From contig JALGQZ010000013.1 of NCBI GenBank assembly GCA_023105745.1, positions 10,411,105 to 10,475,104 of the forward strand: DNA of 64,000 nt, written 5' to 3'. Below the pieces are notes generated by a model. That model made no database searches, was not told where the DNA came from, and saw only the letters and a program-made list of their open reading frames with translations. The position numbers and the translations under genes are program-made. Source of the DNA: Austropuccinia psidii (lineage: Eukaryota > Basidiomycota > Pucciniomycetes > Pucciniales > Sphaerophragmiaceae). Every line of letters begins with the position of its first letter. Positions within the stretch are counted from its first letter, which is position 1. Below, piece by piece: positions 24,113 to 36,906 of the stretch.

Positions 24113-27100
24113 GATTATATCAATGCTATGGAGGACATCACTACTAGAACAAAAATTGGAAGAAATTGGTCCAAATCCCCAATAGACAATAAGACTAATA
24201 GGAAACCAATTGCAAAGCCAAATAAGCCACAAGACAGACTTCCTTTGAAATGTCACAAATGTGGAATTACATCTCATTTAGCTAACACTTGTCCAAAAAA
24301 GACAAGAATCAATGAGATAAAGGTTGAAAAGGTGGAAGACACAAAAGAACCAACTGATGTATCTTTACATGAAAGTGATTCTGAGCCTTCAGAATAAGAA
24401 GAAGTACCAGAGGAGCTTAGTATAGAAAACATTGATGTTTCTTTTGAATTCACTGAGGTACACACTCATTTACCACAGTATAGTGATGAATGTATATATC
24501 TCATACATGTGAAAGATGCTAAAATGCAGAAAACCAAACCTTCAAGAGGTAAAGGTTATACAGCTGGTTCATCTTGACTCACTAATATTGTGATAAACAA
24601 CACAGAAGCCAAGATACACCTTGACTCAGGTGCTTTTTGCACTTGTGTTGGGAAAGATTATCTTGACAAAATTTATACCAATTGGCAAGACAAATTATTG
24701 CCAATTGAAGGTATAACATTCAGCAGTGCTAGCCAAAATATGCACCCTTTGGGTATATTTGAGGAAGCAATCATATTTCCTCATCCTTCAGGAAGTATAA
24801 GATTGAAAGTTGAAATTGTTGTCATGAATAATTGTACTTCACAAAACTTTATACTTGGGAATGATTATCTCAATATTTATGGTATTGATATTAATAATCA
24901 TAAAGACAGGTATTTCACTATAGGGGAAAATAAAACACAAAAATTTGCTTTTTCTCTAGAAAAAAGAGAAATTACTGTCATTAAACAAGTAAAAAATGTT
25001 AATAAGAAAAGATTTGTGTCAAGTCAAATGATTGAAGCACAAATTAGTCCTGAATTAACACTGGAAATGAAGGAAGAGCTTATTGAAATTTTATTTCAAT
25101 AAAGGGAAGCCTTTGCTTCAGATAATGAACCACTTGGGGCTCTAAAAGGCCATGAAGTGGACATTATTCTTAATGTGGAAAGGACTTATCCGCCACTATT
25201 AAGAAGACCAGCTTACCCAGCTAGTCCTAGGGCTAGGGAAGCATTAGAAAATCATATTAATGAACTAATGAAACTGGGAGTTCTTAGAAAGGTTGGACAC
25301 AATGAGGAGGTAGAAGTCACAACTCCAGTAATCATTACTTGGCATAATGATAAGTCAAGGATGGTTGGTGATTTTACAGCACTGAATACCTATACTATTC
25401 CATACAGGTATCCAATCCCTAGAATTCATGAGGCTTTGACCCAATTATCCAAAGCAAGATTCATTACTTCCATGGATGCTCTGAAAGGCTTTCATCAGAA
25501 TGTTTTGACACCTCATGCTAGGAAATTATTGAGAATAATTGCTCATTGTGGGATTTATGAGTATTTGAGAATGCCTTTTGGTATTAAAAATGCACCCTCT
25601 CATTATCAGAGAATGATGAATACCATATTCCCACATGAATTGTCAGAAGGATGGTTAATCATTCAAATTGATGACATTATCATTTTTTCAGAAACCTGAC
25701 AATTACGTTTAGAGAGAATTTCATTAGCACTTATAAAAATTATTCAAATGAACATGAAAATATCTCTTAAAAAATGTAATTTTGGGTTTCATCAGTTAAA
25801 AGCTCTAGTACATGTAGTCTCAGGACTGAGGCTTGGTGTTGACAAAAACAAAGTGGCTGCAGTTTTACTGAAACAAATGCCCCAGAACAAAAAAGAAATG
25901 ATTTCTTTTTTAGGGTTTGCCAGTTATTACAGGCAACACCTTAAAGATTTTGCAATCCATGCCAGATCATTATACAGAATTTGTGATCAACAAACTGTTT
26001 TTGAGATGACACAGGAGAGAATTCAAGCATATGATAAAATCAAGTATGCCTTGACCAATGCACCATTACTATTGATGCCAGACTGGAAGCTTCCTTTCAA
26101 GCTATATATTGATGCATGTGGTGAATGTTTAGGAGCTGCTCTTCATCAAGTTCAAATTGTCAATGACAAACCTTATGAGGGTCCAATTTGTTGTATTTCA
26201 AGACAAATTAAACCTACTGAGGCAAGATATGGAGCTAGCAAAAATGGAGTGCCTTTGCCTTGTTTGGGCTTTGGAAAAACTTCATTACTATCTTGATGGT
26301 AATGTGTTTAAAGTAATTACTGATTGTAATGCAGTAAAATCACTTCTTAACATGAAAACTCCAAACAGACACATGTTAAGATGGCAGATTGCTATACAGG
26401 AGTATAGAGGCAATATGACCATAGTACATAAAGCTGGAAATATTCATAAGAATGCTGATGGCTTAAGTAGATGAGCATTACCAAATACACCTGAAGACCC
26501 TGCCTATGTTCCTACAAGTGCAGAACCTCAAATTCCAATTGAAGGAATTAATATCACAGATGTTGGAACAGAATTCTTTGAAGAAGCTAGAGAAAGCTAT
26601 AAGCAAGATAATAATTGTCATATTCTTACTGCTCTACTTGACAAAGATTGCAAAGATGTAGCCTTGGCTAATTCTCTGGATGATATTTGGAAGAAATCTT
26701 ATTATAATGGAAGATTCCATTTGTTTGATGGTATACTATATCATAGATCTAAACACCCATGTGTGATGGTCCTATGTAGTAGAATGTTAATTAACACCAT
26801 ACTACGAGAATGCCATGATAACATATATTATGGACATCTGTCTGAAGACAGAACTATGGAAAGAATTAAGACATGTGCCTGGTGGCCATCTTGGAGAAAA
26901 GATGTCATTGAATACTGCCACAGTTGTGATAGATGCCAGAAAGCCAATAAAGCTACTGGTAAAAGATTTGGTTTAATGATCCATATTCAAGAAACAAGTA
27001 CCCCATGGGAAGTGGTTCACATGGACTGGGTAACTGCCTTACCACCTGGAGGTGATAAAAGTTACAATGCATGTCTTGTTATTGTGGACAGATATAGCAA

Positions 27101-28102
27101 AACACCAATCTTTTTACCATGTCACAAAGATGACACAGCTATGGATACAGCTCTTTTGATCTGGAATAGAGTAATATCCCATACTGGTCTCTTTAAAAAA
27201 ATCATTAGTGACAGAGACCCAAAATTTATATCAGCCTTATGGACTAATTTACATAAGCCTTTGGGTACAAGACTATCATTCTCAACAGATGGGCTGGCAG
27301 AAAGAATGATTCAAACCCTCGAGGACATGATCAGAAGATTTTGTGCTTATGGACTGAAGCTTACAGATTCTGATGGCTTTACCCATGATTGGTGTACTCT
27401 TATACCAGCATTGGAATCAGCCTACAAGACGTCCATCCATGCTTCAACAGGTAAAACTCCTGAAATGTTGGAAAAAGGATGGAACCCCAAACTTCCAATT
27501 GATACTTTGAAAAAAGATATGGTTGATATTAATCCAAATGCTTCAAGCTTTAAGTTATTGCTTGATAAAGTGAGACATCATGCAAATCAAAGCATGAATG
27601 ATGCCTTTGAATATGCTAAACAGAAAGGGGATAAAAGTCATAAGACCCCAGAATTCAAAGTAGGGGACTTAATACTGGCTTCAAACTTGAACTTTAATAA
27701 CATTAAAGGCCCAAAGAAATTAAAAGATTCCTTTGTAGGACCATTTATTATTAAAGCCCTTCATGGGACAAATGCAGTACAAGTAGAACTGTCAGGAGAA
27801 CTGGAAAACAAACATCCAAATTTCCCTGTCAGTCTAGTAAAGCATTACACTTCAAGTGATAAGGAATTATTTCCTTTGAGAAATGAAACACCCTTAAAAG
27901 TACCCCCACTAGATCAAAGTGAGGATAAAAAGGTACTAAAAGTCTTAAAAGAAAGAAGATAAGGGGAAAAAATGAAAGAGAATACTTAGTCAGGTATAGA
28001 AATCCACAACATGAAGATGAATGGATTGTAGAAAGCAAAATACCTGGATCCCAAAAGTTTCTTAGAGAATTCAGACATGACAGAGGACCAATTGCTCAAT
28101 GA
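24113..28102 (+). pseudogene. pol: E2 pol (NC, PR, RT, RNase H, IN, chromodomain-like tail), dead
   Basis: Domain order and sequence follow E3. The CCHC knuckle ([14 protein letters not shown]) and protease LDSGAFC are kept. Lesions include TAA 24395-24397, TGA 24575-24577, TAA 25100-25102, TGA 25697-25699 in place of a Trp codon, a frameshift near 26240, TGA 26472-26474 (Trp again) and TAA 27960-27962. The first residue of YIDD is Gln. In integrase an 18-nt deletion near 27287 removes the AYHPQT block before the catalytic Glu. Confidence 0.93.
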
Positions 28103-28239
28103 AAAGCTTGAATTGTGTGCTTTACATACTTAGAAAACTATAAGTAGAGAGGTTGGACAGTGGATTATACCTCCCCAAATACCTTGGGGGTTAACTACAA
28201 AAGAAAAATTGTGTACAATTTTTTTTTGGTGGTAGGGAA

Positions 28240-30411
28240 TGTGAGCCTGTGAGGTATGTATAACATACCCATGAGGCCACAAATAACTTTATAAACAGTT
28301 AAATTTGTCTTTAATAGACTTTTTAATTGAATTTGAAATAAAAAATAACAAAAAATAAGTATAAATTTTTTTGGAAAAACAAAGTTATAAATATTATGTC
28401 ATTTTTGGATTCTACACCAAAAATAACCTAGGGTACATCCATAAGGTGTTATACCCAAAAACACTTATTTCTTATGTTATCAGAAGATTTAAGAATCTCA
28501 CTGTACTAATGCAACTTTTTTAACATTTTTTTAAAAATTGTTAAATTTAAGCTTAAATAAGCTTAAATTTAAAGTTGCGTAAGGTTTATGCAAACTTACC
28601 ATCATTTTAGTTAAAATTGAGGTGTGGTGTATACTTACTGAATTGGCTAAGGATTTGCCATACAGAATGTAAATCCTGTGTGAGCTCAATTCAAAAGGGT
28701 TTAAGGCCATAGTATGGCTTTAAATAAACAAAAGGGCAAAATCCACACAAAAAGGTGGGACAAAGGAAAAAGACCAAATAGAGCTGGGGTACCCAACTTT
28801 TTGGATCTGCAAGGATTCAATGAAAGTTGTCCACCTGTATTGGAGGATTTTCAACCTTATTTCAACTTTAAGATTAGACCTTGATCCAACATTAAAGTTT
28901 AAACTGGTTTTATCCCAATTTAGACAGGAATTTCAAGCTGCCAAAGGGTAAATCCCAATATGTAGGCTTGAATTCAAGGTTTCAAGAAATTTCAAAGCTT
29001 AAATAAGCTTAAAAGTTTAAGGTTTCAAGAATTAAAACCTTATCAAAACTTAAGGTTTGGTGTGTATTGCTATTTTACGTGGAAAAATAGCCATGACTTC
29101 AAAAATTCATTAAAAATCCAATTCTTAATGGATTTACTTGAAATTCTCACACAGCTTACAATTTAATATTATCTACATATAAATCAAGTTTTAGGTATCT
29201 TTTATAAATGAATTTCCTGGGTAATTATCCTGGAAATTTACTCTTTTAATTAAAGCTTAAAGAAAATTATTATTTCTTTAAAAATTAATTAAAAATTGAT
29301 TTGAAGGGATTTCTGCTTGAAACTCTATTTTTAAGTTGTTCATGTGATGAACTTTAATATAAATAAGTTTATTTGGATTAAAAACTTAAAATAATTAGTT
29401 TAAATGAGGATTAAAGCTACATGGAGCTAAGAATAACACTGATAACTTTAAATTGGAATTAAAATTAAGTTACCATAAGTTAAGATCTTTAATTTTAAGC
29501 ATGGTTTTTCAGTTTTGACCTGAGCACGCCCTCTATATCCATTATGAATCATGAGAGCTTCTCTGAAGACATAAAAAGAGTCTTTTCATCACTTTTTTTG
29601 TCCATCATTCATTATCAATCCAATCATATTAGAAATTTAAACAGGTAAAGTTTCATTAAATATAAAATCTTATTATTAAAGTGATTCTTAAGTTATTTTA
29701 TTATTTATTAATTAAAATTAAAGAATTGAGATCATAGAATTTAGATTATTGTTGTATTCACCAATAATATATTTTATTATATAAAATTAATCATCTTAAA
29801 CATCTTTTAAAAATCCACAAATTCCTCTTAAAAACTCTTGAATAATAATTTTTATTATAAAAAGTTGTTTTATCTTTAAAAATATTGATTTTTGGCATGT
29901 TTTTAACTTATAATTATTATTTAATATAATAACTTTTGTTGTTTGACTTGTTGTATTAAATAAATATTATAAGTAAGTTTTCTCTAAAGTTCTATATCTT
30001 TTTTATCTAGTATTAGTTTTTTTATATAGAGTTTTGTTCTATAAGAATTATTTCTGCACAGTGTGTGTTTTGATTCTTTTATAAATAATACTTATATTTT
30101 TTATAAGTGGTTAATATTCATATTTTCCACATGTAATTGTCTCATTAAGAGCTTTACACTTCTTATTGTTATAACTGTCAGTGACTATAACAATAATAGA
30201 ATAATTATAATTTATTATAATTATTATTTTTTTATTATTACTATATCTTTATAATAAAAATTAAATTTATTTTTTATATAATTCTTTCTTAATAATTATA
30301 TTTAAATTTGTGGTTATAATATTCTGTTATATTATATATTTCTACTGAGGACAGTGATAGTACTCTTGATATTTGCTACTATTATCAAGAGTTTCATAGA
30401 CAAACCTTACA
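28240..30411 (+). repeat. E2 3' LTR (2172 bp)
   Basis: It begins TGTGAG after the purine-rich GGTGGTAGGGAA (28229-28240 region) and ends CCTTACA, followed by the target duplication TGAAC. Compared with the 5' LTR there are scattered substitutions and small indels, more than between the E3 LTRs. Confidence 0.95.
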
Positions 30412-30569
30412 TGAACCATGGCTCTTTCATTAATAATTTCTTTGTAAATTGACTCTTGAACACAAGTTGAAAGGATTTCCAATATTGAGTGATTATAATT
30501 GATATACCCTTGAGTATATTGGTATCTTTTGAGTTGAATGATTATTGCTTCATATTCCCCAATGAGTTT
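30412..30569 (-). pseudogene. E0 gag fragment stranded between E2 and E3
   Basis: All 158 bases read as one minus-strand frame without a stop, containing GEYEAIIIQLKRYQYTQ and INYNHSILEILS. This is gag-like text that continues from 41549 on its N-terminal side and into 19542 on its C-terminal side. It shows that E2 and E3 inserted separately into the same gag gene, 158 bp apart. Confidence 0.75.
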
Positions 30570-32761
30570 TGTAAGGTTTGTCTATGAAACTCTTGATAAT
30601 AGTAGCAATATCAAGAGTACTATGACTGTCCTCAGTAGAAAAATATAATATAATGAGATATTATAACCACAAATTTAAATATAATTTTTGAAAATAATTA
30701 TATAAAATAATAAATTTAATTATTATTATAAAAATATAATAATAAAAAAAATATAATAACTATAATAAATTATAATTATTCTATTATTGTTATAGTCACT
30801 GACAATTATAACAATAAGAAGTGTAAAACTCTTAATGAGACAATTACACGTGGAAAATATAAATATTTAACCACTTATAAATAATATAAATATTATTTAT
30901 AAAAAGAATTAAACACACACTGTGCAGAAATAATTCTTTATAGAATAAAATTCTATATAAAAAAACTATTACTAGATAAAAAAATATATAGAACTTTAGA
31001 GAAAACTTACTTATAAGATTTATTTAATACAACAAGTCAAATACAACAGTTATTATATTAAATAAAGATTTATAAGTTAAAAACACGCCAAAAATCAATA
31101 AATTTAAAGAGAAAACAACTTTTTATGCTATAAATTATGATTAAAGAGTTTTTGAGAGAAATTTGTGGATTTTAAAAGATATTTAAGATGATAATTTTAT
31201 ATAATAAAATTTATTATAGATGATTACAACAATAATCTGAATTCTATGACTTCAATTCTTTAATTTAATAAATAAAGAATAAAAATAACTTAAGAATTAC
31301 TTTTAATAATAAGATTTTATATTTAATAAAACTTTACCTGTTTAAATTTCTAATATGATTGGATTGATTCTGAATGATGGACAAAAACAGTGATGAAAAG
31401 ACTCTTTTTATGTCTACAGAGCAGCTCTCATGATTCATAATGGATGTAGAGGGCGTGCTCAGGTCAAAACTGAAAAACCATGCTTAAAATTTAAGTTCTT
31501 AACTTAAGGCAACTTATTTTTACTTCCAATTTAAAGTTACCAGTGTTATTCTTAACTCCAAGTAACTTTAATCCTCATTTAGTTTAATTATTTTAATTTT
31601 TAATATAAAATAAGTTTATTTATATTAAATTTCATCACATGAACAACATAAAATAAGAGTTTCAAGCAGAAATCTCTTAAACTCAATTTTTAATTAATTT
31701 TTAAAGAAATCATAATTTTCTTTAAGCTTAATTAAAAAAAGTAATTTTCCAGGCTAATTACCCAGGAAACTTATTAATAAAAGATACTTAAAATATAATT
31801 TATATATTGATAATATTAAATCCTAAGCTGTGTGAAATTTTCAAGCAAATCCATTAAGATTTGGATTTTTAATGAATTTTTGAAGTTATTGCTATTTTTC
31901 CTGTAAAATAGCAATACACACAAAACCTTAAGTTTTGATAAGGTTTTGATGATTGAAACCTTAAAGTTTTAAGCTTATTTAAGCTTTTTAAGCTTGATTA
32001 AGCTTTGACAGTTCTTAAAACCTTGATTCCAAGCCTGCTTATTGGGATTTACCCTCTTGGCAGCTTGAAATTCCTATCCAATTTAGGATAAAGTCAGTTT
32101 AAACCTTAAGGTTGGATCAAAGTCTAATCTTAAAGTTTAAATAAGGTTGAAAATCCTCCAATACAGGTGGACAACCTTAATTGAATCATTGCAGATCCAA
32201 AAAGTTGGGTACCCCAGCTCTATTTGGTCTTTTTCCTTTGTCCCACCTTTTTGCGTGGATTTTGCCTTTTTATTTATTTAAAGTCATACTATGGCCTTAA
32301 ACCCTTTTAAATTGAGCTCACGCAGGATTTACATTCTGTATGGCAAATCCTTAGCCAATTCAGTAAATATACACCACACCTCAATTTTAACTAAAATTTT
32401 GGTTAAGTTGCATAAACCTTATGTAACTTTAAATTTAAGCTTAATTAAGCTTAAATTTAACAATTTTAAAAAAATGTTAAAAAAGTTACATTAGTACTGT
32501 GAGATTGTTAAATCTTCTAATAACACAAGAAATAAGTGTTTTTGGGTATAACACCCTATGGGTGTACCCTAGGTTATTTTTGGTGTAGAATCCAAAAATG
32601 ACATAATAATTATAACTTTGTTTATCCAAAAAAAAGTTATACTTATTTTTTATTATTTTTTATTTTAAATTCAACTAAAAAGTCTGTTTAAGACAAATTT
32701 AATTGTTTATAAAATCATTTGTGACCTTATGGGTATGTTAAACATACCTCACAGGCTCACA
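30570..32761 (-). repeat. E3 3' LTR (2192 bp)
   Basis: On the plus strand it runs from TGTAAG to CTCACA. It carries an extra ~19 bp of AAGCTT-rich sequence near 31985 that the other LTR lacks. Confidence 0.95.
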
Positions 32762-32773
32762 TTCCCTACCACC
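32762..32773 (-). other. E3 polypurine tract
   Basis: On the element strand GGTGGTAGGGAA directly precedes the TGTGAG start of the 3' LTR. E2 has the identical tract. Confidence 0.75.
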
Positions 32774-32898
32774 AAAAAAAAATTGTACCACAATTTTCCT
32801 TTGTAGTATACCCCCAAGTTATTTGGGGGGGGTATAATCCACTGTCCAACCTCTCTACTTATACTGTTCAAGTATGTAAAGCACACAATTCAAACTTT

Positions 32899-35800
32899 TT
32901 ATTGAGGAATTGGTCTTCTCTCATGTCTGAATCTTCTGAGAAACGTTTGGGAATCAGGTATTCTACTTTCTTCAACCCACTCATCTTCATGTTGTGGATT
33001 TCTGTACCTGACTAAGTATTCTCTTTCATTTTTACCCCTAAGTCTTCTTTCTTTTAAGACTTTCAGTACTTTCTTTTCCTCACTTGGTTCAAGTAGGGGT
33101 ACTTCTAAGGGTGTTTCATTTCTCAAAGGAAATAATTCCTTATCACTTGATGTGTAATGCTTTACAAGACTGACAGGGAAAGTTGGGTGTTTGTTTCCTA
33201 ACTCTCCTGACAGTTCTACTTGTACTGCATTTGTCCCATGGAGGGCTTTAATAATAAATGGTCCTGCAAAGGAATCTTTCAATTTCTTTGGACCTCCAAT
33301 ATTATTAAAGTTCAAGGTTGAAACTAGTATTAAGTCCCCTACTTTGAATTCTGGTGTTTTATGACTCTTATCCCATTTCTGCTTAGCATATTCAAAGGCA
33401 TCATTCATGCTTTGATTTGCATGATGTCTTACTTTATCAAGCAGCAGCTTAAAGCTTGAAGCAGTTGGATGAATGTCAACCAAATCTTTTTTCAAAGTAT
33501 CAACTGGAAGTTTGGGGTTCCATCCTTTTTCCAACATTGCAGGAGTCTTGCCTGTTGAAGCATGGATGGAGGTCTTGTAGGCTAATTCCAATGCTGGTAT
33601 AAGAGTACACCAATCATGGGTAAAGCCATCAGAATCTTTAAACTCCAGGCCATAAGCACAAAATCTTCTGATCATGTCCTCAAGGGTTTGAATCATTCTT
33701 TCTGCCAGTCCATCTGTTTGTGGATGGTAGGCTGTTGAAAATGATAATTTTGTACCCAAAAGCTTATGTAGATTAGTCCATAAGGCTGATGTGAATTTTG
33801 GGTCTCTATCACTAATGATATTTTTAAAGAGACCAGTATGGGATATGACTCTGTTCCAAATCAAAAGAGCTGTATCCATAGCTGTGTCATCTTTATGACA
33901 TGGTAAAAAGATTGGTGTCTTGCTATATCTGTCCACAATAACAAGACATGCATTGTAACTTTTATCACCTCCAGGTGGTAAAGCAGTTACCCAATCCATG
34001 TGAACCACTTCCCATGGGGTACTTGGTTCTTGAATATGGATCATTAAACCAAATCTTTTACCAGTAGCTTTATTGGCTTTCTGGCATCTATCACAACTAT
34101 GACAGTACTCAATGACATCTTTTCTCCAAGATGGCCACCAGGCACATGTCTTAATTCTTTCCATTGTTCTGTCTTCAGACAGATGTCCAGAATATATGTT
34201 ATCATGGCATTCTAGTAGTATTGTGTTAATCAACATTCTACTACATAGGACCATGACACATGTGTGTTTAGATCTATGATATAGTATACCATCAAACAAA
34301 TGAAATCTTCCATTATCATAAGATGTTTTCCAAATATCATCCAGAGAATTAGCCAAGGCTACATCTTTACAATCTTTGTCAAGTAGAGCAGTAAGAATAT
34401 GACAATTCTTATCTTGCTTGTAGCTTTCTCTAACCTCTTCAAAGAATTCTGTTCCAACATCTGTGATATTAATTCCTTCAATTGGAATTTGAGGTTCTGC
34501 ACTTGTAGGAACATAGGCAGGGTCTTCAGGTGTATTGGGTAATGCCCATCTACTTAAGCCATCAGCATTCTTATGAATATTTCCAGCTTTATGTACTATG
34601 GTCATATTGCCTCTATACTCCTGTATAGCAATCTGCCATCTTAACATGTGTCTGTTTGGAGTCTTCATGTTAAGAAGTGATTTTACTGCATTACAATCAG
34701 TAATTACTTCAAACACACTACCATCAAGATAATAATGAAGTTTTTCCAGAGCCCAAACAAGGCAAAGGCACTCCATTTGGCTAGCTCCATATCTTGCCTC
34801 AGTAGGTTTAATTTGTCTTGAAATAAAACAAACTGGACCTTCATAAGGTTTGTCATTGACAATTTGAACTTGATGAAGAGCAGCTCCTAAACCATCACCA
34901 CATGCATCAATATACAGCTTGAAAGCAAGTTTCCAGTCTGGCATCAATAATAATGGTGCATTGGTCAAGGCATACTTGATTTTATCATATGCTTGAATTC
35001 TCTCTTGTGTCATTTCAAAAACAGTTTGTTGATCACAAATTCTGTATAATGATCTGGCATGGATTGCAAAATCTTTAAGGTGTTGCCTGTAATAACTGGC
35101 AAATCCTAAGAAAGACATCATCTCTTTTTTGTTCTGGGGCATTTGTTTCAGTAAAACTGCAGCCACTTTGTTTTTGTCAACACCAAGGCTTAGTCCTGAT
35201 ACTACATGTCCCAGAGCTTTCAACTCATGAAACCCAAAATTACATTTTTTAAGAGAAATTTTCATGTTCACTTGTAGAATTTTCTTAAGTACTAATGAAA
35301 GTCTCTCTAAATGTGATTGCCAGGTTTCTGAACAAATGATAATGTCATCAATATAAATGATTAACCATCCCTCTGATAATTCATCTGGGAATATGGTATT
35401 CATCATTCTTTGATAATGAGAGGGTGCATTTTTAATACCAAAAGGCATCCTCAAATATTCATAAATACCACAATGAGCTATTATTCTCAATAATTTCCTA
35501 GCATGAGGTGTTAAAACATTCTGATGGAAGCCTTTAAGAGCATCCATGGAAGTAATAAACTTTGCTTTGGATAATTGAGTCAAAGTCTCATGGATTCTAG
35601 GGATTGGATACCTGTCTGGAATAGTATAGGTATTCAATGCCCTAAAATCCCCAACCATTCTTGACTTATCATTATGCCAAGTAATGATTACTGGAGTTGT
35701 GACTTCCACTTCCTCATTGTGTCCAACTTTTCTAAGAACTCCCAGTTTCATTAGTTCATGAATATGACTTTCTAATGCTTCTCTAGCCCTAGGGCTAGCC

Positions 35801-36888
35801 GGGTAAGCTGGTCTTCTTAATAGTGGGGGATAAGGTCTCTCCACATTAAGCATGATATCCACTTCATGGCCTTTTATAGCCCCAAGTGGTTTATTATCAG
35901 AAGCAAAGGCTTCTTTAAATTGAAATAAAATTTCAATAAGCTCTTCCTTCATTTCTAGTGTTAATTCAGGGTTAATTTGTGCTTCACTTAATTGATCTGA
36001 CACAAATCTTTCTTTATTAACATTTTTTAATTGTTGAATGACAGTAATTTCTTTTCTTTCTGGAGAAAAAGCAAATTTTTGCCTTTTATTTTCCCCTATA
36101 GTGAAATATCTGTCCTTATGATTATTAATATCAATACCATAGATATTGAGATAATCATTTCCAAGTATAAAGTGTTGTGAAGTACAATTATTCATAACAA
36201 CAAATTCAGCTTTCAATCTCATACTTCCTGCAGGGTGAGGAAATATTATTGTAGCTTCAAATATACCCAAAGGATGCATATTTTGGCTAGCACTGCTGAA
36301 TTTTACACCTTCAATTGGCATCAACTTGTCTTGCCAATTGGTATAAGTTTTGTCAAGATAATCTTTCCCAACACAAGTGCAAAAAGCACCTGAGTCAAGA
36401 TGTATCTTGGCTTCTGTGTTATTTATCACAATATTAGTGATACAAGATGACCCAGCTGTATAACCTTTACCTCTGGCAGGTTTGGTTTTTTGCATTTTGG
36501 CAGCTTGCACATGTATGAGATCCATACATTCATTACTGTACTGTGGCAAGTGAGTATGTACCTCAGTGACCTCAAAAGAAACATTGATATTTTCTATACT
36601 AAGTTCTTCTGATGTTTCTTCTTCTTCTGAAGGTTCAGAATCACTTTCATGTAAAGCTACATCAGTTTCTTTTGTGTCTTCCACTTTTTCAACATTTATC
36701 TCATTGACTCTTGTCTTTTTTGGACAAGTGTTTGCTAAATGAGATGTGCTTCCACATTTATGACATTTCAAAGGAGGTCTGTCATGTGGTTTATTTGGTT
36801 TTGAAATTGGTTTCCCACTAGTCTTGTTGTCTATTGGGGGTTTATACCAATTTCTTCCAATTTTTGTTCTAGTAGTGATGTCCTCCAT
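32899..36888 (-). CDS. pol: E3 Pol polyprotein (NC-PR-RT-RNase H-IN-chromodomain-like), 1329 codons
   Basis: This polyprotein makes and integrates the element's cDNA. In order: CCHC zinc knuckle at C42, C45, H50, C55; aspartic protease with DSG at 165-167; reverse transcriptase (about 370-590) with YIDD at 512-515; RNase H beginning near [10 protein letters not shown] and including an [20 protein letters not shown] block; integrase with an HHCC zinc region, then catalytic D965, D1027 and E1063, a DD35E spacing; then a GPF-like stretch ([10 protein letters not shown]) and a C-terminal chromodomain-like tail with EYLVRYRNP and W. The frame is open and every key residue I looked for is present. 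ATG 36888 is the first Met after the stop ending gag, but E4 lacks it, so the true product is probably a gag-pol fusion. Confidence 0.96.
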   Translation of the reverse strand: MEDITTRTKIGRNWYKPPIDNKTSGKPISKPNKPHDRPPLKCHKCGSTSHLANTCPKKTRVNEINVEKVEDTKETDVALHESDSEPSEEEETSEELSIENINVSFEVTEVHTHLPQYSNECMDLIHVQAAKMQKTKPARGKGYTAGSSCITNIVINNTEAKIHLDSGAFCTCVGKDYLDKTYTNWQDKLMPIEGVKFSSASQNMHPLGIFEATIIFPHPAGSMRLKAEFVVMNNCTSQHFILGNDYLNIYGIDINNHKDRYFTIGENKRQKFAFSPERKEITVIQQLKNVNKERFVSDQLSEAQINPELTLEMKEELIEILFQFKEAFASDNKPLGAIKGHEVDIMLNVERPYPPLLRRPAYPASPRAREALESHIHELMKLGVLRKVGHNEEVEVTTPVIITWHNDKSRMVGDFRALNTYTIPDRYPIPRIHETLTQLSKAKFITSMDALKGFHQNVLTPHARKLLRIIAHCGIYEYLRMPFGIKNAPSHYQRMMNTIFPDELSEGWLIIYIDDIIICSETWQSHLERLSLVLKKILQVNMKISLKKCNFGFHELKALGHVVSGLSLGVDKNKVAAVLLKQMPQNKKEMMSFLGFASYYRQHLKDFAIHARSLYRICDQQTVFEMTQERIQAYDKIKYALTNAPLLLMPDWKLAFKLYIDACGDGLGAALHQVQIVNDKPYEGPVCFISRQIKPTEARYGASQMECLCLVWALEKLHYYLDGSVFEVITDCNAVKSLLNMKTPNRHMLRWQIAIQEYRGNMTIVHKAGNIHKNADGLSRWALPNTPEDPAYVPTSAEPQIPIEGINITDVGTEFFEEVRESYKQDKNCHILTALLDKDCKDVALANSLDDIWKTSYDNGRFHLFDGILYHRSKHTCVMVLCSRMLINTILLECHDNIYSGHLSEDRTMERIKTCAWWPSWRKDVIEYCHSCDRCQKANKATGKRFGLMIHIQEPSTPWEVVHMDWVTALPPGGDKSYNACLVIVDRYSKTPIFLPCHKDDTAMDTALLIWNRVISHTGLFKNIISDRDPKFTSALWTNLHKLLGTKLSFSTAYHPQTDGLAERMIQTLEDMIRRFCAYGLEFKDSDGFTHDWCTLIPALELAYKTSIHASTGKTPAMLEKGWNPKLPVDTLKKDLVDIHPTASSFKLLLDKVRHHANQSMNDAFEYAKQKWDKSHKTPEFKVGDLILVSTLNFNNIGGPKKLKDSFAGPFIIKALHGTNAVQVELSGELGNKHPTFPVSLVKHYTSSDKELFPLRNETPLEVPLLEPSEEKKVLKVLKERRLRGKNEREYLVRYRNPQHEDEWVEESRIPDSQTFLRRFRHERRPIPQ

Positions 36889-36906
36889 AGCATTGATATA
36901 ATCTTA
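36889..36906 (-). promoter_or_regulatory. In-frame TAA separating gag from pol (candidate readthrough site)
   Basis: Reading the minus strand, gag ends ACA TAA GAT TAT ATC and continues in the same frame through pol; only 15 nt lie between the stop and the pol ATG. The identical TAA is at 24110-24112 in E2 and 57112-57114 (-) in E4, with ACA before it in all three and GAT or GAG after. It lies between capsid and the zinc knuckle, earlier than most gag/pol boundaries. Confidence 0.6.

Larger units (their letters stand above)
19543..30411 (+). mobile_element. Ty3/Gypsy chromovirus-type element E2, full length but dead
   Basis: Two LTRs of about 2.16 kb (19543-21701 and 28240-30411) enclose a gag-pol region. 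A 5-bp target duplication TGAAC lies at 19538-19542 and 30412-30416. It belongs to the same family as E3 but is older: at least eight nonsense codons and several indels interrupt gag-pol, and the reverse transcriptase YIDD has become QIDD. E2 sits inside gag of E0, in the opposite orientation to both E0 and E3. Confidence 0.96.

Noticed and set aside
24113..24128. Possible intron removing the gag/pol TAA in E2/E3
   Set aside because: No GT donor and AG acceptor pair around the stop keeps the frame and is conserved in E4; readthrough is simpler, though not proven.
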